A DNA stretch of 64,000 nt from Solibacillus silvestris_B (GTDB taxonomy: Bacteria > Bacillota > Bacilli > Bacillales_A > Planococcaceae). Below are positions 1 through 9,182 of this stretch, in pieces; the first letter of the stretch is position 1; each line of letters opens with the position of its first letter. The position numbers and the translations under genes were made by a program. The stretch is from contig NZ_JBQCJW010000005.1 in NCBI RefSeq assembly GCF_051967575.1, positions 123,363-187,362 on the forward strand, in the 5' to 3' direction. The notes under the pieces were generated by a model, which was not told the DNA's origin, did no database searches, and saw only the letters and a program-made list of their open reading frames with translations.

Positions 1-7
1 ATTAATA

Positions 8-499
8 ATGAAACTGTTGGAAGTACAAAAAAATGAATTTACAAAAGATTCTTATGAAACATTGCAAAATACTATTTTAAAAGCGCTTAATACGAAATCA
101 GGGGAGGTAGCCCAAATCTTTAATGAACTCCTTACAGCCGCAGGGAACCTTCAAATAAAGCATGCAAACGAACAGCGGCAATATGCTGATAAAGAAACAA
201 TAAATGAATCCCCGCGTCAAACTGCTGCATCCATTTTACAAAAGGCGTTGCAGGCCATCGTATTTAATGTGAATCAATTCCCGTATGATCAAATGACAGA
301 CGTATATGTAGAGCAAGTAAATAGGTCATTGCGATCTGCGGATGAAGCGGTCAAGGAAAAAGCGGAGAAACATGAGTTGAAATTGGCATTTATGAGTGTT
401 TTAGCATCATTGATGAATGTTCAATTATTGGAGAAAAATGAAATGGAAGAACAGTTGACGACACCAAAAAACCTAGAGAGAGTCGAAAGAAATAGTTGA
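8..499 (+). CDS. Hypothetical protein, possibly 5'-truncated by the window edge
   Basis: I do not recognise this 163-residue protein. It is soluble and mostly helical in appearance, rich in Glu, Lys, Gln and Asn, with no signal peptide or membrane segment. The first ATG lies 7 bases from the window edge and the two codons before it are open, so the true start may lie outside; no ribosome binding site can be judged. It is followed by a hairpin terminator, so it ends a transcription unit separate from the cidA-like gene downstream. Confidence 0.6.
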   Translation: MKLLEVQKNEFTKDSYETLQNTILKALNTKSGEVAQIFNELLTAAGNLQIKHANEQRQYADKETINESPRQTAASILQKALQAIVFNVNQFPYDQMTDVYVEQVNRSLRSADEAVKEKAEKHELKLAFMSVLASLMNVQLLEKNEMEEQLTTPKNLERVERNS

Positions 500-526
500 T
501 GGCATGGGAGAAAAGGGTGGAATTTG

Positions 527-570
527 AAAGCTATCTTGTAGAAATAATTGACAGGATAGCTTTTAATTTT
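527..570 (+). terminator. Terminator of the first gene
   Basis: AAAGCTATC pairs with GATAGCTTT across a loop that can extend the stem, followed by TTTTAATTTT. It lies about 30 nt after the stop codon. Confidence 0.6.
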
Positions 571-624
571 GCGTAAAAGTAATCGAAAAATAGAAGATGT
601 CTACATTATAGTGAGAAAATAAAA

Positions 625-653
625 TAGACAGAAATTTCTAATAGTCGTACAAT
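625..653 (+). promoter_or_regulatory. Promoter of the cidA/cidB-like operon
   Basis: TAGACA and TACAAT are separated by 17 bp, a good SigA-type fit. The predicted transcript starts shortly before the strong Shine-Dalgarno sequence of the cidA-like gene. Confidence 0.6.
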
Positions 654-680
654 GAAACTGTACAAAAGGAGGGGGAGTAA

Positions 681-1094
681 TTGAACATTATTCGTACAAT
701 AGCTCAAATCGGAATTATTATTATATTTTATTTAATAGGGGAATATATTGTCTCAATTACTGGAATTATTATACCGGGAAGTATTATCGGGCTGGTTTTA
801 TTATGGTTTGCCCTATATTTTAAACTGTTAAATGTGAAATACATACAAAAAGGCGCTAGTTTTATGCTTGCTTTTTTAACATTGTTTTTTATCCCCTCTA
901 CTGCTGCGGTAATCAATTATCCGGAATTGCTTACAAAGTCAGGGGGGCTCCTTGTTTTGGCTGTAATAATTAGTACGATTATTTCATTGGTCATTACGGG
1001 GAAAGTGAGCAAAATGATCGAAAAGAAAGAGCAACAAATTAAGGAGGAAAGAAATATTGTTACATCTGCTGCAAATCCTATTCATCATAAGTAG
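681..1094 (+). CDS. CidA/LrgA family holin-like membrane protein
   Basis: This 137-residue protein has four hydrophobic segments (roughly residues 5-25, 28-48, 60-80 and 88-108) and a charged C-terminal tail, the usual size and topology of the CidA/LrgA family. The family is linked to murein hydrolase control, programmed lysis and, in some Bacillus members, pyruvate transport; which applies here cannot be told. It starts at TTG preceded by AAAGGAGGGGG at good spacing. The 3' end overlaps the partner gene by 38 nt, as expected for a translationally coupled cidA-cidB pair. No adjacent LysR or LytTR regulator is visible. Confidence 0.85.
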   Translation: MNIIRTIAQIGIIIIFYLIGEYIVSITGIIIPGSIIGLVLLWFALYFKLLNVKYIQKGASFMLAFLTLFFIPSTAAVINYPELLTKSGGLLVLAVIISTIISLVITGKVSKMIEKKEQQIKEERNIVTSAANPIHHK

Positions 1095-1746
1095 CACAGT
1101 TCTCCTTTTTATACTGCTCAATAAGCTTTATTTAAAGGTAGGAAACCCGTTTTTGCTTCCTATATTAACGGCGACATGCATTACTGTATGCATTTTATTA
1201 ATATTTAATATTCCATATGAAACTTATATGGAAGGCGGTCAATGGATTTCGAAAATGCTCGGTCCTGCAGTCGTAGCATTAGCCTTTCCGTTATATAATC
1301 AGCGGGAAATTATTTTCAAATATAAATATTCGATTGTTATTAGCATCATTATTGCGATGCTTGCAGGTCTTATAAGTGTTGTTGCATTGCTTTTGCTATT
1401 TGGGTCGGGTAAAGAGTTTTTATCTACTTCATTGCCTAAATCGCTGACAACACCTGTAGCGATGCAAATAAGTGAACTTATAGGCGGTGTAGCTCCTCTT
1501 ACTGCTGTGTTAGTAATGGTAGCAGGGTTTACAGGGGCGATTTTAGGTCCGGTTTTATTTAAAGTATTCAAAATTGATACAGCGATTAGTCGAGGTGTCG
1601 CGATGGGCAGTGCCTCACACGGCGTTGGCTTAACGAAACTTAAGGAATATAGCGAAGAGGATTTATCCATTGGCTCATTATCAATGGGTTTAAGTGCGGT
1701 CGTAGGTGCGTTTATTATCCCGATTGTTTCAATTTACTTATTTTAA
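1057..1746 (+). CDS. CidB/LrgB family membrane protein
   Basis: This 229-residue polytopic protein is the LrgB/CidB partner of the preceding gene. Family-typical stretches are SLPKSLTTPVAMQISELIGG near the middle and AMGSASHGVGL towards the C-terminus. It starts at TTG after AAGGAGGAAAG inside the end of the cidA-like gene, so the two are co-translated. Function is inferred from the family: export of murein hydrolase activity or metabolite transport together with the CidA partner. It converges on speA, whose terminator lies between the two stop codons. Confidence 0.88.
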   Translation: MLHLLQILFIISSTVLLFILLNKLYLKVGNPFLLPILTATCITVCILLIFNIPYETYMEGGQWISKMLGPAVVALAFPLYNQREIIFKYKYSIVISIIIAMLAGLISVVALLLLFGSGKEFLSTSLPKSLTTPVAMQISELIGGVAPLTAVLVMVAGFTGAILGPVLFKVFKIDTAISRGVAMGSASHGVGLTKLKEYSEEDLSIGSLSMGLSAVVGAFIIPIVSIYLF

Positions 1747-1779
1747 AAAAGACAGACGACACGGAAATGGTCGTCTGTC
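1745..1779 (-). terminator. Terminator of speA (minus strand)
   Basis: GACAGACGAC and GTCGTCTGTC form a perfect 10-bp stem. On the minus strand the stem is followed by TTTTTTAAAA, so it terminates speA; on the plus strand there is no T-tract after it. Confidence 0.8.
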
Positions 1780-1786
1780 GAGCGTG

Positions 1787-3256
1787 TCAATAAATCGCTT
1801 TTCGTTCTTTGATCACACGTATATTTTGCAGTGTACTGTCTTCCGGGCCTTGAACAGGGAGACCTGCTTCAATATTCATTTTAATAAAATCAATATTGCT
1901 TTGCGTAATTATTTCCCCGGGAATAAAAATTGGAATTCCAGGCGGGTAAACCATTATAAATTCAGCGCAAATATAGCCTTCTGCCTGTGCAAGCGGGATG
2001 CTTTCCGTTTGTGCATAAAAAGCATCGCGCGGCGTCATGGCAAGTGCAGGAATTTCAGGTATTTGCACATTTGTTTCTGTAATCGTCGCTTCAGATTCAA
2101 ATGTTTTCGACATGCGTGTTAAAGCATTGATCAGTAAATTGATTTCTTTTTTCGAATCACCGATTGTCACTAAACATAAAATATTGTATAAATCCGATAA
2201 CTCGACTTCCAAATTAGCGTTGAGACGCAGCCATTCTTCCGCAATATGCCCTGTGATGCCTAAGTCTTTCACACATATTAACAGTTTTAATGGGTCCATA
2301 TCGAATGTTGCGGAAGTGCCTAGTTTTTCGCGCCCTACACAATGAAGATGGGGAATCGCATTAATACGTTTACGGGCGTCTTTCGCTAAGCGAATTGCGT
2401 CGTCCAGCAAATCATTGCCATGTACGGCTAATTGGCGACGTGCTGTATCCAGAGATGCTAACAAAGGATACGAAGTCGATGTCGTTGTTAACATCGAGAA
2501 CACAGCTTGTACACGCTTTGCGGAAACGAGCCCTTCTTTTACATTTAATACGGAGCTGCCTGTCATCGAGCCACCTAGCTTATGTGTGCTCGTAGCAGCC
2601 ATATCGGCCCCTGCCTGCATTGCGGATAATGGCAGTTCGTCATGGAACTTAATATGGACTCCATGTGCTTCATCCACAATTACAGGAATATTTCTAGCAT
2701 GTACAATATCCACGATGCGTTTTAAATCGGCCACAAATCCAAAATAAGTTGGGTTAATGACCAATACAGCTTTTGCATCCGGATATTTTGTTAGCGCGCG
2801 TTCAACAGATTCAGGTGAAATGCCGTGGGAAATACCAAGCTCACTATCCACTTCCGGATGGATAAAAATAGGGATAGCACCTGCGAAAACAATCGCTGAC
2901 ATAATCGATTTATGTACATTCCGCGGTACTATTATTTTATCGCCTGGACCAACGACGGTCAGAATCATCGTCATGATGGCGCCACTAGTACCTTGCACGG
3001 AAAAAAATGTATGGTCGGCACCAAAGGCTTCAGCAGCAAGGTTTTGCGCTTGCATAATCACACCTTTAGGAGCGTGTAAATCATCTAGTGGAGCAATATT
3101 AATTAAATCAATTGATAAAACGTTGTCGCCTACAAATTCTCGGTAAGCTGGATCCATTCCCTGCCCTTTTTTATGACCTGGAATATGGAACTGAATAGGA
3201 TGTCTGTTGCGATGCTTAAGTAATGCATCAAACAAAGGAGTCTCTAACTGTGACAA
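1787..3256 (-). CDS. speA: Orn/Lys/Arg decarboxylase family, probable arginine decarboxylase
   Basis: PLP-dependent group III decarboxylase of 489 residues. Conserved features include FHIPGHKKG near the N-terminus, SVQGTSGA, VDEAHGVH and the PLP lysine in STHKLGGS around residue 225. B. subtilis SpeA, which decarboxylates arginine to agmatine for polyamine synthesis, is almost the same length and also precedes yktA. I prefer TTG at 3256: the protein then begins MSQLETPLF, like the B. subtilis protein, and GAGGTGG lies 8 nt upstream. A longer GTG start at 3268 would overlap that Shine-Dalgarno. The exact substrate cannot be read from sequence. Confidence 0.9.
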   Translation of the reverse strand: MSQLETPLFDALLKHRNRHPIQFHIPGHKKGQGMDPAYREFVGDNVLSIDLINIAPLDDLHAPKGVIMQAQNLAAEAFGADHTFFSVQGTSGAIMTMILTVVGPGDKIIVPRNVHKSIMSAIVFAGAIPIFIHPEVDSELGISHGISPESVERALTKYPDAKAVLVINPTYFGFVADLKRIVDIVHARNIPVIVDEAHGVHIKFHDELPLSAMQAGADMAATSTHKLGGSMTGSSVLNVKEGLVSAKRVQAVFSMLTTTSTSYPLLASLDTARRQLAVHGNDLLDDAIRLAKDARKRINAIPHLHCVGREKLGTSATFDMDPLKLLICVKDLGITGHIAEEWLRLNANLEVELSDLYNILCLVTIGDSKKEINLLINALTRMSKTFESEATITETNVQIPEIPALAMTPRDAFYAQTESIPLAQAEGYICAEFIMVYPPGIPIFIPGEIITQSNIDFIKMNIEAGLPVQGPEDSTLQNIRVIKERKAIY

Positions 3257-3383
3257 CGCAGGTACCACCTCACAATATTGTAATTTTTAAAAACAAGTGA
3301 ATTATAGCACCTATTAAAGTTGCTGACTATATAAATATTTCGAATACTTGAAATGACTATCATTATTTTTTGGAGGAATGGCA

Positions 3384-4343
3384 ATGAACTGGCAAACAAA
3401 AGTAACAGAATTACTGCAAATTCAATACCCGATAATTCAAGGCGGGCTGGCGTATTTAGCATATTCTAAACTCGCCGCGGCAGTATCGAATGCAGGCGGC
3501 TTAGGTCAAATTACGGCAATGAGTCTACATTCGCCTGAAGCGCTGAAAGAAGAAATAAAAAAAGTAAGAGAATTGACAGAACGGCCATTTGGCATAAATT
3601 TTGCAATTGGAATGCATGGCAAGGGATATGAAAAGATGGTAGAAGTCGCTGCCGAAATGGATGTTCCCGTTGTAACGATAACAGGGGGAAATCCTGCACC
3701 GATTTTTGATATTTTAAAAGATGCGTCCTGTAAAAAGCTTGTATTAGTGGCGGCAAAACGTCAAGCGCAAAAAGCTGAACAACTTGGAGCAGATGCTGTA
3801 ATGGTCGTCGGGCAGGAAGGTGGAGGCCATTTAGGAAGAGATGATGTCGGAACAATGGTATTAGTACCTCAAGTTGTTGACAGTGTATCGATTCCTGTCA
3901 TAGCATCAGGAGGGATTGGAGACGGTCGAGGCTGGATGGCAGCACATGCTTTAGGAGCAGAAGGAATTGAAATGGGTACACGTTTCATTGCGACAAAGGA
4001 ATGTGTTCATGCTTCTAGAGCGTATAAACAAGCATTGATCGATAGTGAAGAAACCGATACAGCCATTATTAAACGTTCCATTGGTGCACCTGCCCGGGTG
4101 ATCAGCAATGAATTCACCGATAAGATTTTAGAAATCGAGCAACATACCCCTACATATGAAGCATTAAAAGCATATATTAGCGGGGAAGCCAATAAGGCAT
4201 TTATATATGACGGTGATCAAGCAAAAGGTTTTGGTTGGGCAGGCCAAGTGACCGGTTTAATCAATGATGTTCCGACAGTTGAGCAATTAATTCAACGTAT
4301 GGTTGTACAAGCAAAGGAAATCCGTTTAAAATGGGGTCAGTAA
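3384..4343 (+). CDS. Nitronate monooxygenase / FabK-like FMN oxidoreductase
   Basis: This 319-residue TIM-barrel flavoprotein carries PIIQGG at the N-terminus, GGHLGRDD near residue 150, and the phosphate-binding IPVIASGGIGDGRG region followed by GAEGIEMGTRF. These are typical of the nitronate monooxygenase (2-nitropropane dioxygenase) and enoyl-ACP reductase II group. Nitroalkane oxidation is the default inference; a FabK role is less likely but not excluded. The second ATG at 3384 is preferred because GGAGG at 3372-3376 lies 7 nt before it, whereas the first ATG at 3378 is almost on top of it. Confidence 0.85.
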   Translation: MNWQTKVTELLQIQYPIIQGGLAYLAYSKLAAAVSNAGGLGQITAMSLHSPEALKEEIKKVRELTERPFGINFAIGMHGKGYEKMVEVAAEMDVPVVTITGGNPAPIFDILKDASCKKLVLVAAKRQAQKAEQLGADAVMVVGQEGGGHLGRDDVGTMVLVPQVVDSVSIPVIASGGIGDGRGWMAAHALGAEGIEMGTRFIATKECVHASRAYKQALIDSEETDTAIIKRSIGAPARVISNEFTDKILEIEQHTPTYEALKAYISGEANKAFIYDGDQAKGFGWAGQVTGLINDVPTVEQLIQRMVVQAKEIRLKWGQ

Positions 4344-4367
4344 TGAATTAAAGGCAGGTAATAGTTT

Positions 4368-4640
4368 ATGGAGTATTCATACCCATTATCAACAGACTGG
4401 ACAACAGAGGAGATGGTCGATGTCGTACACTTTTTTGAAGTAGTGGAAATGGCTTACGAAAAAGGGGTAAAGCGGGAATTAGTCATGGCTCGCTATAAAC
4501 GTTTTAAGCAAATCGTTCCTTTACAGGCGGAAGAAAAAACAATTTGCCGTGATTTCGAGCAGGCAAGCTCCTATGTCCCGTATCGTGTCGTGAAGCTGGC
4601 AAAGGAATTGGCTGACGGGCAAATTGTAAAGATGAAATAG
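4368..4640 (+). CDS. yktA: UPF0223 family protein YktA
   Basis: This 90-residue soluble protein matches the UPF0223 family: the N-terminal MEYSYPL, a TEEMVDVVHFFE helix, and a RYKRFKQIVP...AEEKT core. The length and the position beside speA and yktB agree with B. subtilis yktA. Function is unknown. It lies 24 nt after the flavoprotein gene and is probably co-transcribed with it, and a strong terminator follows. Confidence 0.9.
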   Translation: MEYSYPLSTDWTTEEMVDVVHFFEVVEMAYEKGVKRELVMARYKRFKQIVPLQAEEKTICRDFEQASSYVPYRVVKLAKELADGQIVKMK

Positions 4641-4643
4641 ACA

Positions 4644-4687
4644 AAGAGCTAATAACAGTCCGAATGGATTCGTTATTAGCTCTTTTT
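4644..4687 (+). terminator. Terminator between convergent yktA and yktB
   Basis: AAGAGCTAATAAC pairs with GTTATTAGCTCTT, followed by TTTTT. Confidence 0.85.
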
Positions 4688-4748
4688 GAATTAAATTTAT
4701 TTTTATTGGAATGTTTAGCAGTCATTTGTACATATTAATAATAAATGG

Positions 4749-5378
4749 TTAATTTTTACCTTGGATTACTTCATAAATAGGAAGGAGCTCATCAAAAGTT
4801 TTTTCGGCCAATTGTAAAAACTGCTCGGCAGACATTTGAACCGCTTCCTTTGCTTCGATGTGTCGACCGATTAAAAATTCACCTTTTTTAACGTCGCGCA
4901 GACGAATAAGGAGCTGCTCCAACTTTTCGCCGCGTGCTTCCTTTAAGGAAATGGCGCTTGGTTGCATATGGTCTCCGGAAATCACGTAGTCATCCGGCAA
5001 ATTTTTGAGAGTGTGGATATCCGTTAGTAAGCGCTGTGCCATTTCATACTTTTGCGGCGCCTCGTAAATAATCGCAACAACGATGAAAAGATGTGTTCCC
5101 CATAAACCAATTTGAAAATGCGGCAAAGATTTATAGCCGCGTTTATAAGGAGCAAATGCTACCCAGGAATCTTTCGGCGGGTTGACAGTACGGCGAGCAT
5201 GTTTTGCTACATGTCCAAAAAACTCCTCTCCTGTTTGTGCGCTGAAATAGCCTGAAAAGGTTTCCGATAGTTCATGAAACTTTGGTCGGATTATATTATT
5301 TAAAGCTTCCATACGCTCATCTAAGCCGTTAATTTCAAATACTAGGAAGTCTTCTTTTGTCCATTTTACAATACTCAA
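4749..5378 (-). CDS. yktB: UPF0637 / DUF1054 family protein YktB
   Basis: This 209-residue protein of unknown function is recognised by FFGHVAKHARRTVNPPKDSW, by LPHFQIGLWGTH, and by DYVISGDHM, all typical of the YktB family. Both neighbours match B. subtilis, but the gene is on the minus strand here. I prefer TTG at 5378, giving MSIVKWTKEDF, because AAAGGA lies about 9 nt upstream; a TTG three codons earlier at 5387 would sit directly on the Shine-Dalgarno. Confidence 0.88.
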   Translation of the reverse strand: MSIVKWTKEDFLVFEINGLDERMEALNNIIRPKFHELSETFSGYFSAQTGEEFFGHVAKHARRTVNPPKDSWVAFAPYKRGYKSLPHFQIGLWGTHLFIVVAIIYEAPQKYEMAQRLLTDIHTLKNLPDDYVISGDHMQPSAISLKEARGEKLEQLLIRLRDVKKGEFLIGRHIEAKEAVQMSAEQFLQLAEKTFDELLPIYEVIQGKN

Positions 5379-5571
5379 TTTTTTCAATTCCTTTCGATTT
5401 AATGTTTATTTTATTAAGTTTTTGGGAAAAAATCTGTTAATAGAAACTTTTTTACCATTAGAAATTTTGGCAGAAGAAATTTATAAGTTTTGAGTAATTA
5501 GTCATATTAACCAAACCGCCATCATCCAAAATATGGTAAAAGTTAAAAAATATGATGAGGAAGTGATCTTA

Positions 5572-5769
5572 ATGAAACAGATGATTAAAATTATACGCAA
5601 AGTCGATATTGAAAAGCAATACGAAGAGATTTTAATGCTGGAAATGGACTATGAACTTGCAACACTTTACGCGGCAATGAATAACAATGATCAACATGAA
5701 ATAGATAAATCCAAAAAACGTTTAACAGAAATCCAAGAGGAATTAAAGGGTTTACATGCGTATGCGTAA
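5572..5769 (+). CDS. ykzI: Small YkzI-like protein
   Basis: This 65-residue charged helical protein has no recognisable domain. The assignment rests on position between yktB and yktC, where B. subtilis has ykzI of 64 residues. The start at 5572 is preferred: GAGG lies 11 nt upstream, and an earlier in-frame ATG at 5533 has no ribosome binding site. It is followed by a terminator, so it is monocistronic. Function unknown. Confidence 0.65.
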   Translation: MKQMIKIIRKVDIEKQYEEILMLEMDYELATLYAAMNNNDQHEIDKSKKRLTEIQEELKGLHAYA

Positions 5770-5791
5770 TGAAAAAATGTATCCAAAATAA

Positions 5792-5829
5792 AAAATCACT
5801 TGCCAAAGTAAGATAGCAAGTGATTTTTT
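5792..5829 (+). terminator. Terminator of ykzI
   Basis: AAAATCACTTGC and GCAAGTGATTTT form a 12-bp stem followed by a T-run. Confidence 0.9.
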
Positions 5830-5894
5830 GTTATAATAAGGATATTTAAGAATATTAGCAAAAAGTTAGGGATGACAAAACTCCATGCCAAGGA

Positions 5895-5996
5895 GAGTTG
5901 GTTGGAATGGGGCGAGCGTTCGTGCTGACGACTTCAGCTTGCGCTACAAGATTTTCTCTGCGACGAAAGCGTCCAACCTGTAATGGAAATCAACCC
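5895..5996. repeat. Degenerate copy of a Bacillales intergenic repeat
   Basis: This is the main content of the 315-nt gene-free stretch before yktC. It is GC-richer than its surroundings, begins with GTTGGTTGGAATGG and ends with AAAGCGTCC, then AATGGAAATCAACCC, so its ends are inverted (GGTTG/CAACC). It resembles the ~100-bp intergenic repeats common in Bacillus genomes that end in GGAAATCAACC. A related copy in the opposite sense lies at 27695-27816. Confidence 0.45.
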
Positions 5997-6084
5997 AATG
6001 TTATGACGATGAACCAAATTTAAAGAAAAGCTCACTATATTTACATATAAAAACTAGCGATTGTTGTCGGAAGGTGGATGAACG

Positions 6085-6879
6085 ATGGATGTAAAACAAC
6101 TAGATGAATTTGCAAAAAAAATTATTTTTGAGGCGGGCAGAAATATACGAGCAGCATTTTCGTATGACATTGAAATCGAAACAAAATCAAACCCCAATGA
6201 TTTAGTAACGAATATTGATCGGGAGACGGAGTTGTTTCTCATTGAAAAAATAAAAGCATCCAATCCGACGCATCGGATTTTGGGCGAAGAAGGAATGGGG
6301 GAAAAGGTCGAAAGCTTAGAAGGTGTTGTATGGATAATTGATCCGATTGACGGCACGATGAATTTCGTGAAACAACATCGCCATTTTATGATTACAATTG
6401 GCATTTATGTTGATGGCATAGGGGTATTGGGTTACATATTTGATGTAATGCGGGAAGATTTATTCAATGCGATTGCCGGTGCAGGCGCATGGTATAACGA
6501 TTCCCCGCTTCGCAGGCTTCAGCCGGTGAAAATTGAAGAAGCTGTGATCGGAATAAATGCAAGCTGGGTTACACCGAACAATCGCATTAATCACGAAAAG
6601 ATAATTGAGTTGGTTCGCACAGTGCGCGGTACCCGGTCTTATGGTTCGGCAGCTATGGAAATAGCCTTTGTCGTAAGCGGGAAGCTTGATGCATATATTT
6701 CGATGCGTCTGGCGCCATGGGATATTGGCGGGGGGGTCATTATTGGTAAAGAAGTTGGCGCGATTTCCACAAACTTTAACGGAAAAGATTTTGACTTTTT
6801 ATCGAAGGATACATTTTTAATCGCCAACCCTTCCATACATCGGGAAATATTGGATAATTATATTGAAGAGAAAAAGTAA
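6085..6879 (+). CDS. yktC: Inositol monophosphatase family protein YktC
   Basis: This 264-residue Mg-dependent phosphatase of the SuhB/IMPase fold has GEEGMGE near residue 70 and IDPIDGTMNFV near residue 92 for metal binding. WDIGGG near residue 215 stands where the family usually has WDxAAG. The B. subtilis counterpart is inositol-1-phosphatase YktC (265 residues). ATG at 6085 follows GAAGGTGG. The G for A change in the WDxAAG motif is conservative. Flanked by terminators, it is probably transcribed alone. Confidence 0.88.
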   Translation: MDVKQLDEFAKKIIFEAGRNIRAAFSYDIEIETKSNPNDLVTNIDRETELFLIEKIKASNPTHRILGEEGMGEKVESLEGVVWIIDPIDGTMNFVKQHRHFMITIGIYVDGIGVLGYIFDVMREDLFNAIAGAGAWYNDSPLRRLQPVKIEEAVIGINASWVTPNNRINHEKIIELVRTVRGTRSYGSAAMEIAFVVSGKLDAYISMRLAPWDIGGGVIIGKEVGAISTNFNGKDFDFLSKDTFLIANPSIHREILDNYIEEKK

Positions 6880-6880
6880 A

Positions 6881-6915
6881 AAACTCCGGTGCATTGAACG
6901 CACCGGAGTTTTTTT
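6881..6915 (+). terminator. Terminator of yktC
   Basis: AACTCCGGTGC and GCACCGGAGTT form an 11-bp stem followed by seven T. Confidence 0.92.
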
Positions 6916-6960
6916 GAATCATTTCAAAAAGTTATGCTAGCTTAATGACCTTTTTCGAAA

Positions 6961-7176
6961 TTATAGTAAACCTTGATCTTTAAATTTACGTTTCGTCTTG
7001 AATGCCATTCCGAATATGGCACACATAACGACAACGCCTAAAATAACGCTAATCCAGCCGATTGTTTCATAATCAGGGCCTGTCATAAAAATTAGTGAAA
7101 AGGCAAACCCCATGCTTACCATTGAAAGAATCGCAGCTAATGCATAAATAGCCATGACGAATTTTGCTTTATTCAT
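6961..7176 (-). CDS. ylaF: DUF5325 family membrane protein YlaF
   Basis: This 71-residue protein has two hydrophobic segments (residues 7-30 and 40-58) and a basic C-terminus with FKTKRKFK. Size, topology and position beside typA match YlaF/DUF5325. It starts at ATG after a clear GGAGG. Unlike B. subtilis, it points away from typA. Function unknown. Confidence 0.8.
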   Translation of the reverse strand: MNKAKFVMAIYALAAILSMVSMGFAFSLIFMTGPDYETIGWISVILGVVVMCAIFGMAFKTKRKFKDQGLL

Positions 7177-7237
7177 CGTTCCATACCTCCATTTATCTTT
7201 TTATATGTGACTAAAAAATGATATTAATTATTGTGAA

Positions 7238-7266
7238 AAGACATTTAATCTTTCATGTGCTATAAT
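7238..7266 (+). promoter_or_regulatory. Promoter of typA
   Basis: TATAAT is preceded by an extended TGTGC element, with AAGACA 17 bp upstream as the -35. The leader is about 35 nt. Confidence 0.65.
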
Positions 7267-7307
7267 ATCACAGTTAAACAATTGAAAAAAGAATATGGAG
7301 TGGAATA

Positions 7308-9158
7308 ATGACAAATTTACGTCAAGATATTCGTAATATCGCAATTATTGCTCACGTTGACCATGGTAAAACAACGTTAGTAGACCAATTATTAAAACAA
7401 TCAGGTACTTTCCGTTCTAACGAGCGTGTTGAAGAACGTGCAATGGACTCTGGTGATATAGAGCGCGAACGTGGAATTACGATTTTAGCTAAAAATACAG
7501 CAGTAAACTATAACGGTACACGTATCAACATCCTTGATACGCCTGGACACGCAGACTTTGGTGGGGAAGTTGAACGTATCTTGAAAATGGTAGATGGCGT
7601 TTGTTTAGTTGTCGATGCGTATGAGGGTTGTATGCCGCAAACACGCTTTGTATTAAAGAAAGCGCTGGAACAGAAAATTACGCCAATCGTTGTAGTTAAT
7701 AAAATCGATAAAGATGCAGCTCGTCCACTTGAAGTAGTGGATGAAGTGCTGGAGTTATTTATCGAATTAGGTGCAGATGATGACCAGTTAGACTTCCCGG
7801 TAGTATATGCTTCTGGTGTAAATGGGACAGCATCACTTGATCCAGACCCGGCAACACAGGAAGAAAACCTGAATTGCTTATTTGAAAAAATTATCGAAAC
7901 AATTCCATCACCTGTGGATAATTCAGATGAGCCGTTGCAATTCCAGGTTTCGCTGCTTGATTATAACGATTTCGTAGGACGTATCGGTATTGGCCGTGTA
8001 TTCCGCGGTACAATCTCTGTAGGACAACAAGTAGCATTAATGAAATTGGACGGCACGGTAAAACAATTCCGTGTAACGAAAATTTTCGGTTTCTTCGGCT
8101 TAAAGCGTGAGGAAGTCCAAACAGCCAAAGCTGGTGATTTAATCGCCGTTTCAGGAATGGAAGATATTAACGTAGGTGAAACAGTTTGTCCTATCGAGCA
8201 CCAAGAAGCGTTAACACCATTACGTATTGATGAACCAACATTGCAAATGACATTTTTAGTAAACAACTCTCCGTTCGCAGGTCGTGAAGGGAAATGGGTA
8301 ACTTCCCGTAAAATCGAGGAGCGTTTGCGCGCACAATTGCAAACAGATGTATCATTGCGCGTTGAAGATACAGAATCACCGGATGCTTGGACGGTTTCAG
8401 GTCGCGGTGAGCTTCACTTATCGATCTTAATCGAAAATATGCGCCGTGAAGGTTTTGAGCTGCAAGTATCAAAACCGCAAGTAATCATTAAAGAAATTGA
8501 TGGCGTAAAATCAGAGCCAATCGAACGCGTTCAAATCGATGTACCAGAAGAAAATGTCGGTTCGATCATCGAATCAATCGGTACACGTAAAGGCGAAATG
8601 CTGGATATGATTAACAACGGTTCTGGCCAGGTTCGTTTAATTTTCCACGTTCCTGCACGCGGTTTAATCGGGTATACAACAGAATTCATGTCATTAACAA
8701 AAGGCTTCGGTATTATTAACCATACTTTCGACCACTACGCACCAGTCGTACAAGGCCGTGTCGGAGGACGTCACCAAGGTGTATTAGTATCAATGGAAAA
8801 TGGTAAATCGACAACTTATGGTATGATGGGTATTGAAGATCGTGGTACATTATTCGTAGAGCCGGGTACTGAAGTATATGAAGGCATGGTCGTTGGCGAG
8901 AACAACCGCGATGCAGATATTACAGTAAACATTACAAAGCAAAAACAAAAAACAAATATCCGTTCTGCGAATAAGGATCAAACAAATGTCATTAAAAAGC
9001 CTCGTATTTTAACATTGGAAGAAGCGTTGGAATATTTAGGCGATGACGAGTATTTGGAAGTTACACCAGAATCAATCCGCTTACGTAAGCAAATTTTAGA
9101 TAAAAATGAACGTGAACGTATTGCGAAAAAGAAAAAGAACGCTGAGTTAGAAGGTTAA
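7308..9158 (+). CDS. typA: Ribosome-associated GTPase TypA/BipA
   Basis: Full-length 616-residue translational GTPase that binds the 70S ribosome and assists 50S assembly and stress adaptation. The G1 motif AHVDHGKTTL is at residues 14-23, with the EERGIT-like switch (ERERGITI), G3 DTPGHADF and G4 NKID. Domains II, III and V and the TypA-specific C-terminal domain follow, ending in a lysine-rich tail. ATG is preceded by GGAG. The region uses noticeably optimal codons, as expected for a translation factor. ylaH follows 24 nt downstream. Confidence 0.97.
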   Translation: MTNLRQDIRNIAIIAHVDHGKTTLVDQLLKQSGTFRSNERVEERAMDSGDIERERGITILAKNTAVNYNGTRINILDTPGHADFGGEVERILKMVDGVCLVVDAYEGCMPQTRFVLKKALEQKITPIVVVNKIDKDAARPLEVVDEVLELFIELGADDDQLDFPVVYASGVNGTASLDPDPATQEENLNCLFEKIIETIPSPVDNSDEPLQFQVSLLDYNDFVGRIGIGRVFRGTISVGQQVALMKLDGTVKQFRVTKIFGFFGLKREEVQTAKAGDLIAVSGMEDINVGETVCPIEHQEALTPLRIDEPTLQMTFLVNNSPFAGREGKWVTSRKIEERLRAQLQTDVSLRVEDTESPDAWTVSGRGELHLSILIENMRREGFELQVSKPQVIIKEIDGVKSEPIERVQIDVPEENVGSIIESIGTRKGEMLDMINNGSGQVRLIFHVPARGLIGYTTEFMSLTKGFGIINHTFDHYAPVVQGRVGGRHQGVLVSMENGKSTTYGMMGIEDRGTLFVEPGTEVYEGMVVGENNRDADITVNITKQKQKTNIRSANKDQTNVIKKPRILTLEEALEYLGDDEYLEVTPESIRLRKQILDKNERERIAKKKKNAELEG

Positions 9159-9182
9159 TTGGCGTCAATAAGGAAAGGTTGA

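Noticed and set aside
1706..2122. 138-residue reading frame antisense to speA
   Set aside because: It begins inside the cidB-like gene, lies antisense to conserved speA codons, and has no Shine-Dalgarno.
3250..3268. T-box-like GGTGGTACC sequence at the start of speA
   Set aside because: It resembles the T-box antiterminator core, but it overlaps the ribosome binding site of speA, there is only about 110 nt to the divergent gene, and no leader stem-loops or terminator precede it.
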